Origin: Shewanella algicola
GTDB taxonomy: Bacteria; Pseudomonadota; Gammaproteobacteria; Enterobacterales; Shewanellaceae
NCBI RefSeq assembly: GCF_014648035.1
Contig: NZ_BMQI01000017.1
Location: 1-64,000, forward strand
Direction: 5' to 3'
DNA: 64,000 nucleotides
A program made the translations under genes and the position numbers. Below the pieces are notes generated by a model. That model saw nothing but the letters and a program-made list of their open reading frames with translations, was not told the DNA's origin and made no database searches. Shown here piece by piece: positions 57,513-64,000 of this stretch; positions within the stretch are counted from its first letter, which is position 1; every line of letters starts with the position of its first letter.

Positions 57513-58757
57513 TTATTGATTGATCATGCGCATTAACTCGGCACAAATCCACACCATGTAATTGGCCCAAGCATAGCCAAATACCGAGAACATCACTGCG
57601 ACTGGTGCTAGGTGGCGATTAAACGCCATAGCCACTATTGGCGATGATGCCGCGCCGCCAATACAACATTGGCTGCTAATGGCCATATACGCTAATGGCG
57701 CTTTTATGATTAATCCTGCAATTAAAATCAGTAAGGCGTGAAAGGCAAGCCAGACAAAGCCAATTGCAAAATAAATAGGAAAGTCATTGATCATGGTTAA
57801 GTCCATTTTTAATCCCATGGTGGCGATTAATAGGTACAGTAATACGGTTGATATTTTCGATGCGCCCTGGCGCTCAAGTCGTCTAACTTTGGTGTAAGAC
57901 AATATAATACTGACGCTGGTGACAATGATGACAATCCAAAAAAAGTGCGATGTAAAGCTGAGTTTTTCCGATTGAGGGTAGTGATGACTAAAAAATGGCA
58001 CGAAGAGATCTGCGCCCAAATGGGCCAAACCAGTAACACCAAATGCCACCGTAAAAATAGCCATATAACTCGATAGGGTGGGTATGGGTAACTTAAATTT
58101 CGAAAATGCTTTATCGCGCAAGTTAATACTTTCAACCAGCTTGTTTATGCCATTATTGTCAGCTTTGAGTTTGCTATCAATGGCATTAGCGTGATTGGCA
58201 CAAAAGAGTAAAAATGACATCCAAAGCGCTGAAAACACCACGTTCACAGAAATCATGATGGCAAACATATTGTCATCAACGGTATACACTTCTTTCATGG
58301 CCAGTTGATTAGCTGTACCTCCCACCCAGTTTCCTGCTAGCGTTGCCATCGCACGCCAGGCAGCTTCCGTACCATGCCAGTTTATTAACTCAGGTGACAG
58401 CATTGAAAAGACATACAGTGAAAAAGGCCCACCTAGAATAATCCCAATACTGCCGACAATAAACAGCACAATTATTTTAGGGCCAAGCATTAACATCGAC
58501 TTAATATCGACGCTAATAATAAGCAAGGTGAGACACGCTGGCATGATATAGCGCGAGGCAATACTGCTCAGTTGACTTGTTGAGGTATCAACCAACCCGA
58601 AGGTGTTAAACAGTGATGGCACCACATAGCATGCCACCATGACAGGCACATAACGATAAAAGGTTTGCCAGTAACGATGAGTACTGGCGCTGGTGTAGAA
58701 AATAAGCCCTAATGTAATGGCAAGTAGGCCTAAAATAACCGGGTCTTGATTAATCAT
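57513..58757 (-). CDS. DUF819-family membrane permease
   Basis: 414 residues with about ten membrane segments. It matches DUF819 (YjcL), with the conserved TLAGNWVGGTANQLAM near residue 140 and AISSQCCIGGAASSPIVAMA near the C-terminus. The family resembles carboxylate permeases, but no substrate is proven. The gene begins 13 bases after the LysR-type gene stop, so they form an operon. In the S. frigidimarina ifc locus a permease gene lies in a comparable place. It may import or export the flavocytochrome's substrate or product, which is inference. Confidence 0.85.
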   Translation of the reverse strand: MINQDPVILGLLAITLGLIFYTSASTHRYWQTFYRYVPVMVACYVVPSLFNTFGLVDTSTSQLSSIASRYIMPACLTLLIISVDIKSMLMLGPKIIVLFIVGSIGIILGGPFSLYVFSMLSPELINWHGTEAAWRAMATLAGNWVGGTANQLAMKEVYTVDDNMFAIMISVNVVFSALWMSFLLFCANHANAIDSKLKADNNGINKLVESINLRDKAFSKFKLPIPTLSSYMAIFTVAFGVTGLAHLGADLFVPFFSHHYPQSEKLSFTSHFFWIVIIVTSVSIILSYTKVRRLERQGASKISTVLLYLLIATMGLKMDLTMINDFPIYFAIGFVWLAFHALLILIAGLIIKAPLAYMAISSQCCIGGAASSPIVAMAFNRHLAPVAVMFSVFGYAWANYMVWICAELMRMINQ

Positions 58758-58770
58758 TGGGCGTAAAAAT

Positions 58771-59649
58771 TCATTTTGGTAGGCTAAAGTCTAAAAACTC
58801 TCGGGTTAAGCGGTCTAATGGTGCTTCAGAGCGATAAATTGACCAATAATGGCGAGAATAGTCCCAACAGTTTAGGGGCAGCTCGACTAAGTCACCTCGA
58901 ATGATTTCTTCTTCAACGGCTAAAAGCGGTAACACACTTACGCCAACTCCGGTGCCGATAGCGCGTTTTATCGCCCCCATGGTATTCATGGACAGCTCTT
59001 GGTTAATGGTAATATTGGCACTTTGGAGTAATTGAGTATTTCTGAGCCGTGAAACCGAGATGGTTTCATCCATGACCCATAACTGCTGTGATAGTAATTC
59101 ACTGCTGATGAGCTCTGACACGAGTGGATTGTTAGCGCCTGTGACGATACACAATCGGTCTTTTAACCAAGCCTCATGGGATAAATTTTTATGCACAGGT
59201 TTGGCGTCAACAAAGCCAAGGTCGAGTTCTTTTTCGGCGACCATTTGTTCAATGGTTAAGCTGTTATTGATGACTAGCTTCACATCAACAGAAGGATGCT
59301 GTTGCTTAAATAAGGGGATCTTGCGTGATAGTACGTAATTACCCGCGGTTTTACTGCAACCGACTTTAATCGTGCCTCTAATGGCCGCACCTTGCGCGAA
59401 TACATGTTCTAATTCTTTGCCTTTAGACAGCATTTCATTGGCGTAGGGTAAAATAACTGCACCATTGTCATTAATGGTGAGTCCAGTACTGCTGCGTTCA
59501 AACAAGCGGCTACCCAATGAGTCTTCTAAATCTCGCAGCGCCATACTGACGGCGGGCACTGACATGTGCAACTCTTTGGCGGCTCTAGAAATTTGTCCAC
59601 AATTATGGATGGCTTTAAAAATAGCTAGTTGTTTTAAAGTAATTCGCAT
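58771..59649 (-). CDS. LysR-type transcriptional regulator
   Basis: 292 residues from ATG at 59649 (MRITLKQLAIFKAI), the usual LysR start; the open frame is 19 codons longer. The N-terminal winged helix (ISRAAKELHMSVPAVSMAL RDLE region, residues about 14-45) is followed by a periplasmic-binding-protein-like ligand domain. It precedes the DUF819 permease on one transcript. The porin is a separate transcript, with a terminator between them (59771-59808). By position it should regulate the permease, and possibly the porin and flavocytochrome. It is comparable to ifcR of S. frigidimarina. Confidence 0.85.
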   Translation of the reverse strand: MRITLKQLAIFKAIHNCGQISRAAKELHMSVPAVSMALRDLEDSLGSRLFERSSTGLTINDNGAVILPYANEMLSKGKELEHVFAQGAAIRGTIKVGCSKTAGNYVLSRKIPLFKQQHPSVDVKLVINNSLTIEQMVAEKELDLGFVDAKPVHKNLSHEAWLKDRLCIVTGANNPLVSELISSELLSQQLWVMDETISVSRLRNTQLLQSANITINQELSMNTMGAIKRAIGTGVGVSVLPLLAVEEEIIRGDLVELPLNCWDYSRHYWSIYRSEAPLDRLTREFLDFSLPK

Positions 59650-59770
59650 AAGCATATTGATAATGGCTGATATACAAAGTATACCTCGCACATTATGCAC
59701 TCGCACAGAAAGGTTAGTGAAAATGTTAGAAACGTTAACAAGAGCAAGTTCCCAACGTATTTGCGTTATA

Positions 59771-59808
59771 AAAAGCCAGGTTAAACAGTAATCAATTGTT
59801 TAACCTGG
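59771..59808 (-). terminator. Terminator after the porin gene
   Basis: CCAGGTTAAACA / TGTTTAACCTGG, a perfect 12 bp stem, with a T tract on the minus strand. It separates the porin gene from the LysR gene. Confidence 0.9.
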
Positions 59809-59839
59809 ATTTGCGGGGAGCGGTATATAATGTTTGGGA

Positions 59840-60889
59840 TTAGAAGTTAAATCTTACCCCAACAGTGGCAACGTTATCGTCTTCTAAGTCGATGGTAGTA
59901 CCAGCATTATCGATTTGGTATTCACCGTCATACATAGCGTAATGTGCTTGTAGCATGGTTGATTTTGATAATTTGTAATCTGCACCAACAACCAATCGGT
60001 TAATGTCTACATCAGTTGCTTGCTTATAATCTGTTGATGACGCGACGGCTGAATTATATTTGAAGTATTTACCAAAACCCGCTTTATCTTTGCCGTATTC
60101 TACTTTTAAATTAACACCATTTAAGTTGTAAGCAAGTGCCACAAAATACGAATCACCTTCTTTTTGTTCAAAACTTTGGCTTTCTGAATGTTGATATAGA
60201 CCACCCAGTTTAAACTTGCCCATTTTGATATGGCCTACACCACGATAGGCATCGACACCACCAATAGTATTATAGGCAGCGGCTAAGTAATAACGACTCT
60301 TTTTCAGCTTCTTATCACCAGCTACAACAGATAAGGCATATTGTGTTTCATCACTACCTTCATAGTTGTCATCCATTAGGTAAGTACCATTGATAGTAAA
60401 TAAGCCGGCAATGGTAGGTGAGTAATAGGTCATGCCGTCTGCTTTTCTGTCTTGGCCAGCAATCATACGGCTATAAGCCGCGTTGGTAAGTGCAAAAGCT
60501 TCTACAGTGCCTTTAGATGATTTCATTACTGTATCGTTACGACCGACTAATAATGTACCGGCATCAGACACTACACCTAAATAAGTACTTCTGGCACTAA
60601 ATGTTTTATCGCTGCCTTCATTGGTAGCACCATTTACCTGTACTTCCATTTGATAAACTAATTTAAAATCGTCATTGATTTTCTCACTACCTTTAACACC
60701 AAGGCGACTTAAGTTGTTTTCCAGTACCGTGCCTTCTTTTTTATTTTGAGTGGTAAAACCATGGTCTGAATTCGTTAATGCAATATCTAAGCGACCGTAT
60801 GCCTTAGGTGAATCAGCTAATGCATTAAGTGATGTTACCGATAATGCAGAAAGTAATGCTATTGAAACTAAATGTCTTTTTGTATTCAT
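59840..60889 (-). CDS. Gram-negative general porin
   Basis: 349 residues from ATG at 60889 (MNTKRHLVSIALLSAL), which has AAGAGAAGAG six bases before it; an ATG two codons earlier sits too close to that site. A signal peptide ends at LNALADS, followed by the first strand KAYGRLDIALTN and a 16-strand-type barrel ending in VATVGVRFNF, with the final Phe for BAM recognition. It is an outer-membrane channel, divergent from the flavocytochrome gene over 275 bases. It resembles IfcO of the S. frigidimarina ifc locus by position and type. Confidence 0.9.
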   Translation of the reverse strand: MNTKRHLVSIALLSALSVTSLNALADSPKAYGRLDIALTNSDHGFTTQNKKEGTVLENNLSRLGVKGSEKINDDFKLVYQMEVQVNGATNEGSDKTFSARSTYLGVVSDAGTLLVGRNDTVMKSSKGTVEAFALTNAAYSRMIAGQDRKADGMTYYSPTIAGLFTINGTYLMDDNYEGSDETQYALSVVAGDKKLKKSRYYLAAAYNTIGGVDAYRGVGHIKMGKFKLGGLYQHSESQSFEQKEGDSYFVALAYNLNGVNLKVEYGKDKAGFGKYFKYNSAVASSTDYKQATDVDINRLVVGADYKLSKSTMLQAHYAMYDGEYQIDNAGTTIDLEDDNVATVGVRFNF

Positions 60890-61002
60890 GTTCATCTCTT
60901 CTCTTTAATTAATGTTATTAAATTATTCGCTTTCTATATTGGCGTGAAAGCATGAATTAATGTTAAAGAGTTATTAACGAGTGAAAACTAACATGGGTCA
61001 CA

Positions 61003-61021
61003 GCACTCAAGTTTTAAGTGC
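61003..61021. promoter_or_regulatory. Imperfect palindrome in porin/flavocytochrome divergent promoter
   Basis: GCACTCAAGTTTTAAGTGC: five-base arms GCACT/AGTGC are exact, and inner bases partly match. The geometry suits a LysR-type operator. GCACTCAA recurs about 110 bases downstream (around 61118). It sits between the two divergent genes. Confidence 0.45.
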
Positions 61022-61164
61022 ATTTTAAGAAACTCTGAACAGGGTTTCACAATAAGTTAACCAAATTCCAAGTTTGATGTGTGTCTAAGTTTTGATATCT
61101 CTTTGTGAGTAACCTTGCACTCAACAACAGCAAGTAAAAATCTAAATTAGAAAAGGAACGAACA

Positions 61165-62925
61165 ATGAAACTAAAATACTTAGTCTCAGCGATGGCGGTG
61201 ATGATGCTATCTTCTGGTGCTGCAGTGGCGAAGTCTGACAACTTAGCGTCATTTCATGCCGAAATGGACAGCTGTCAGTCATGCCACACTAAACCGCTAA
61301 AAGTGAGCGACAGCGAAACTCATGAAAATGCCCAGTGTAAATCATGCCATGGTGATTATGCTGAACTCGCAAATGACAAATTACATTTTGATCCACACAC
61401 ATCTCACCTAGGTGATATTAATTGTACGTCTTGTCACTCTGGTCACGATAAGCCTCAGTTAACTTGTAACAACTGTCACAACTTCGATATGGAAATGCCT
61501 TTTGCAGAAACCAAAGCGAAGAAAAAGTGGGACGGTGCTTGGGATCAAGAAAAAATCCAAAAAGCCATTGATAAAGGCCCTGTCGAAACAGTTGATGTGA
61601 TTGTTGTCGGTGCGGGTTCTGCTGGTTTTAACGCTGCTATCTCTGCCAAAATGGCCGGTGCAAAAGTGGTTTTATTTGAAAAAGCAGCATACACAGGTGG
61701 TAACTCAATGCTAGCTGCTGGTGGTATTAACGCCGTTGGTACACCACAGCAGAAGAAAAAAGGCATTGAAGATAAAGTTGAATGGTACTACGAAGATGCC
61801 ATGAAAGGTGGTCGTTATCAAAATGATCCTAAATTAGTTCACATTTTAGCAGAACAATCTGCTGATGCAGTAAAATGGCTTGAGTCATTGGGTGCAAACC
61901 TAAACGATTTAAAACGTTCTGGTGGTGCTCGTGTTGAACGTACTCACCGCCCATCAGGTGGTGCTTCAGTAGGACCACACATCGTTGATACATTACGTAA
62001 AGCAGCAAAAGAACGTGATGTTGATGTACGTTTGAACTCTAGAATTGAAAAAATCGTATTAAATGACGATAAGTCAGTTGCAGGTGTTGTGGTTCACGGT
62101 CGTCATTCAGGTTACAACATGGTTGCTGCAGATTCTGTCGTATTAGCAACCGGTGGTTACGGCATGAACAAAGAAATGATTGCTTACTACCGTCCAACAA
62201 TGAAAGACATGACCAGCTCTAACAACGTAACCGCAACTGGTGACGGTATATTACTGGCTAAAGAAATTGGTGCGTCAATGACTGATATTGACTGGGTTCA
62301 AGCGCATCCTACCATCGGTAAAGACAGCCGTATCTTAATCTCTGAAACCGTACGTGGTGTTGGTGCGATCATGGTAAACACTGATGGTGAGCGTTTCATC
62401 GATGAATTAACCACTCGTGACCGTGCATCTGATGCCATCTTAAAGCAAAAAGATCAATATGCTTGGTTAGTATTTGACGAGCAACTTGTTGCTAAGAAGA
62501 AAATGGTACGTGGTTATGATCACTTAGGCATGCTAAGTAAAGGTAACACTATCGAAGAGCTAGCTAAAATCACTGGTATGAGCAAATTATCTAAAACTGC
62601 AAGTGACTACAATAAGTATCAAGCAGCGGGTAAAGACGACGCGTTTGGTCGTGACGATATGCCACTTAACTTAACTAAGCCTCCTTTCTACGCTGTAAAA
62701 GTCGCTCCTGGTATTCACCACACTATGGGTGGTGTAGCAGTAGATACTGATGCGAACGTATTAAACCTACAAAGCTGGAAAATGTCTGGTCTATTTGCTG
62801 CAGGCGAAGTGACTGGTGGTTTACATGGCTTTAACCGCCTAGGTGGTAATGCGATTGCTGACACAGTTGTGTTTGGTCGTATTGCAGGTGAAAATGCTGC
62901 TAAGCATGCTTTAGAGAAAAAATAG
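61165..62925 (+). CDS. Tetrahaem flavocytochrome c (fumarate-reductase family)
   Basis: 586 residues. Signal peptide to about residue 22 (GAAVAKS). Four CXXCH sites (C37, C58, C87, C101) lie in the N-terminal cytochrome domain. The FAD-binding GAGSAG is at residues 149-154. The catalytic Arg set matches FccA by alignment: R418 (TTRDRAS), H381 (QAHPT), E394, H519 (IHHTMGG) and R558 (NRLGG). Two pocket positions differ: the Met pair before GGA (LKRSGGARV) and the Met two residues before Thr-Glu, here Leu with Ser-Glu. It is a periplasmic reductase taking electrons from CymA-like donors. The substrate may be fumarate or another unsaturated acid. Confidence 0.93.
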   Translation: MKLKYLVSAMAVMMLSSGAAVAKSDNLASFHAEMDSCQSCHTKPLKVSDSETHENAQCKSCHGDYAELANDKLHFDPHTSHLGDINCTSCHSGHDKPQLTCNNCHNFDMEMPFAETKAKKKWDGAWDQEKIQKAIDKGPVETVDVIVVGAGSAGFNAAISAKMAGAKVVLFEKAAYTGGNSMLAAGGINAVGTPQQKKKGIEDKVEWYYEDAMKGGRYQNDPKLVHILAEQSADAVKWLESLGANLNDLKRSGGARVERTHRPSGGASVGPHIVDTLRKAAKERDVDVRLNSRIEKIVLNDDKSVAGVVVHGRHSGYNMVAADSVVLATGGYGMNKEMIAYYRPTMKDMTSSNNVTATGDGILLAKEIGASMTDIDWVQAHPTIGKDSRILISETVRGVGAIMVNTDGERFIDELTTRDRASDAILKQKDQYAWLVFDEQLVAKKKMVRGYDHLGMLSKGNTIEELAKITGMSKLSKTASDYNKYQAAGKDDAFGRDDMPLNLTKPPFYAVKVAPGIHHTMGGVAVDTDANVLNLQSWKMSGLFAAGEVTGGLHGFNRLGGNAIADTVVFGRIAGENAAKHALEKK

Positions 62926-62964
62926 TAAACCGTAACACTCCATCTTTATCCCTTGCGTTACTTT

Positions 62965-62996
62965 GGGTTAAGCCATCTGGCTTAACCCTTTTTTTA
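62965..62996 (+). terminator. Terminator after the flavocytochrome gene
   Basis: GGGTTAAGCCA / TGGCTTAACCC, a perfect 11 bp stem with a two-base loop, then a long T tract. Confidence 0.95.
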
Positions 62997-63054
62997 TGTC
63001 TGACTTATGCGGCAGAGCGTTGAGATCAACCTTCGTGAGCAGAGTAGCAACGTC

Positions 63055-63339
63055 TATACCAAAACAACCTGAAGATGCTCTATTTCAGCAAGAATTGACA
63101 CGCGTTTAAGCAAGGCATTGATTGCGAGTAATGGTTGTTCCCTTTCCAAAATCAGCTAAATTAACAAAAGCCGCAGCTTAAACACGTGTAAAACTTGCCC
63201 TTTGGGCGTTTCAGCGTGTTCCCCTTATTGTTAAATCAAGAGCGTTGTTGCGCTAATTTATAAGGTACCTACATTACCGCGCCTGTATTGAAAACACGGT
63301 GAAGATCTGAAACACGGATCTTCAAGTTGATTGGGTATA
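63055..63339. mobile_element. MITE-like element, ~285 bp, 24-base terminal inverted repeats
   Basis: The left end TATACCAAAACAACCTGAAG... (63055-63078) and the right end (63316-63339, ending TTGGGTATA) are inverted copies with 20 of 24 positions matching. A GAAGATC / GATCTTC hairpin lies inside the right end (63301-63323). The ends start and finish with TA, suggesting TA target preference. There is no transposase. Confidence 0.7.
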
Positions 63340-63398
63340 CGACGGTAAAAAAATATGAAAGAAGGAAGAATATTCGCAAGGGCGGAGTGTTAAGTATG

Positions 63399-63432
63399 AA
63401 AAAAGCCGCTATGCAGTGCATTGCGGCTTTTG
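63399..63432 (-). terminator. Terminator after fabV
   Basis: AAAAGCCGC / GCGGCTTTT, nine pairs, T tract on the minus strand, about 40 bases beyond the fabV stop. Confidence 0.88.
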
Positions 63433-63468
63433 TTAACTGGCTTGAATTAACGAGAGGCTAGTTGATAA

Positions 63469-64000
63469 TTACAGCTCAATAACATCAAATTTAACGTTAG
63501 GATCAACATCTGCTTCGTAATCGATACCATCAATACCAAAACCAAACAGTTTTAAAAACTCTTCTTTGTATTCATTGTAATCGGTCAATTCGCTCAAGTT
63601 TTCAGTAGTTACTTGTGGCCATAAATCGCGGCAATGTTGCTGAATATCTTCACGTAATTCCCAATCGTCTAAACGCAGGCGGTTTTCGCTATCAACCACA
63701 GGGGCTTGACCATCTTCACGGTATAAACGTTCAGTAAATAAACGGTAGATTTGCTCCATGCAGCCTTCGTGTAGGCCTTCTTGACGCATCTTTTTAAATA
63801 CCATGGCAATGTACAGTGGCATCACAGGAATGGCTGAGCTGGCTTGGGTTACGACACTTTTTAGTACCGCCACGTTAGCAGAACCACCTTTTGCAGCTAA
63901 TTGGTTATTTAACGCATGTGCTGCACGGTCTAAATCCATCTTGGCTTGACCTAACGCACCATGCCAGTAAATTGGCCAGGTTAACTCAGTACCAATGTAG
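63469..64000 (-). CDS. fabV: Trans-2-enoyl-CoA/ACP reductase FabV, C-terminal part
   Basis: The frame runs off the right edge of the window and is open to 64000. The visible 177 residues read [22 protein letters not shown]..., then to the end [21 protein letters not shown], the C-terminal domain of FabV. FabV is the NADH-dependent enoyl-ACP reductase (an alternative to FabI, triclosan-resistant) in fatty-acid synthesis. An internal Met near 63939 is not the start. The remaining ~220 N-terminal residues lie outside. Confidence 0.92.
   Translation of the reverse strand, partial: YIGTELTWPIYWHGALGQAKMDLDRAAHALNNQLAAKGGSANVAVLKSVVTQASSAIPVMPLYIAMVFKKMRQEGLHEGCMEQIYRLFTERLYREDGQAPVVDSENRLRLDDWELREDIQQHCRDLWPQVTTENLSELTDYNEYKEEFLKLFGFGIDGIDYEADVDPNVKFDVIEL

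Larger units (their letters stand above)
62997..63468. other. Intergenic region before fabV, mostly a MITE-like element
   Basis: Contains the element at 63055-63339 and the fabV terminator at 63399-63432. No gene was found in the remainder. Confidence 0.5.

Noticed and set aside
61165..62925. Naming the flavocytochrome fccA or ifcA
   Set aside because: From memory it differs clearly from both FccA and Ifc3, so I give no symbol, only the family.

Overview
The window is a chromosomal segment of a Shewanella species. It carries a complete mtr metal-reduction locus (omcA, mtrC, mtrA, mtrB), a tetrahaem flavocytochrome c of the fumarate-reductase family, and a Shewanella-type housekeeping order (glnS, miaE, lpxH, ppiB, cysS, folD, tRNAs, tig, clpP, clpX, lon, hupB, ppiD). 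DNA between genes is AT-rich. Together these suggest a marine, possibly cold-adapted lineage such as the S. frigidimarina group. The species cannot be fixed from the sequence alone.

Layout. 1-1345: gene-free DNA with two near-identical ~390 bp repeats and a decayed third copy. 1351-7421 (all minus): a PanP-type PLP decarboxylase, a gntP-glxK operon for glycerate or sugar acids, a MITE-like element, and a CdaR-type regulator. 7844-15435 (minus): omcA, mtrC, mtrA, mtrB. OmcA and MtrC are surface decahaem lipoproteins, MtrA is a periplasmic decahaem cytochrome and MtrB is the outer-membrane barrel holding MtrA. CRP-like sites lie upstream of omcA and mtrC. 15779-15890: the SRP RNA gene ffs. 16038-21557 (minus): a ComFB-like gene, then a tightly packed dinG-tauE-priC-DUF2057-deacetylase unit. 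21671-24073: DNA polymerase II. 24656-33660: a TonB-dependent receptor with an EF-hand-like loop, a methyltransferase, and a translationally coupled DUF3450-TtpC-ExbB-ExbD-TonB-TPR operon that would energise outer-membrane uptake. 33912-39470: a DUF885 lipoprotein, a small parvulin, an acetyltransferase broken by one stop codon, and feoAB with a candidate Fur box.

39688-56423 is core housekeeping: aminoacyl-tRNA synthetases, tRNA modification, lipid A synthesis, folate metabolism, tRNA-Pro/Arg/His, and the trigger factor-ClpXP-Lon-HU-PpiD proteostasis block, with a heat-shock-type promoter at lon. 56549-62925 is accessory and respiratory: an AraC/GyrI-like regulator, a LysR-DUF819 permease operon, a porin, and a divergently transcribed flavocytochrome c. 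That set resembles the ifc locus described in S. frigidimarina, but the flavocytochrome's predicted substrate pocket differs from FccA. 62965-63468 holds a strong terminator, a second MITE-like element and the fabV terminator. The window ends inside fabV.

The most novel candidates are the flavocytochrome/LysR/permease/porin unit with its altered pocket, the EF-hand loop in the TonB receptor, the perfect palindrome ahead of the DUF3450-TonB operon, the two MITE-like elements, and the ~390 bp non-coding repeats. No CRISPR array, prophage or intact transposase was seen.
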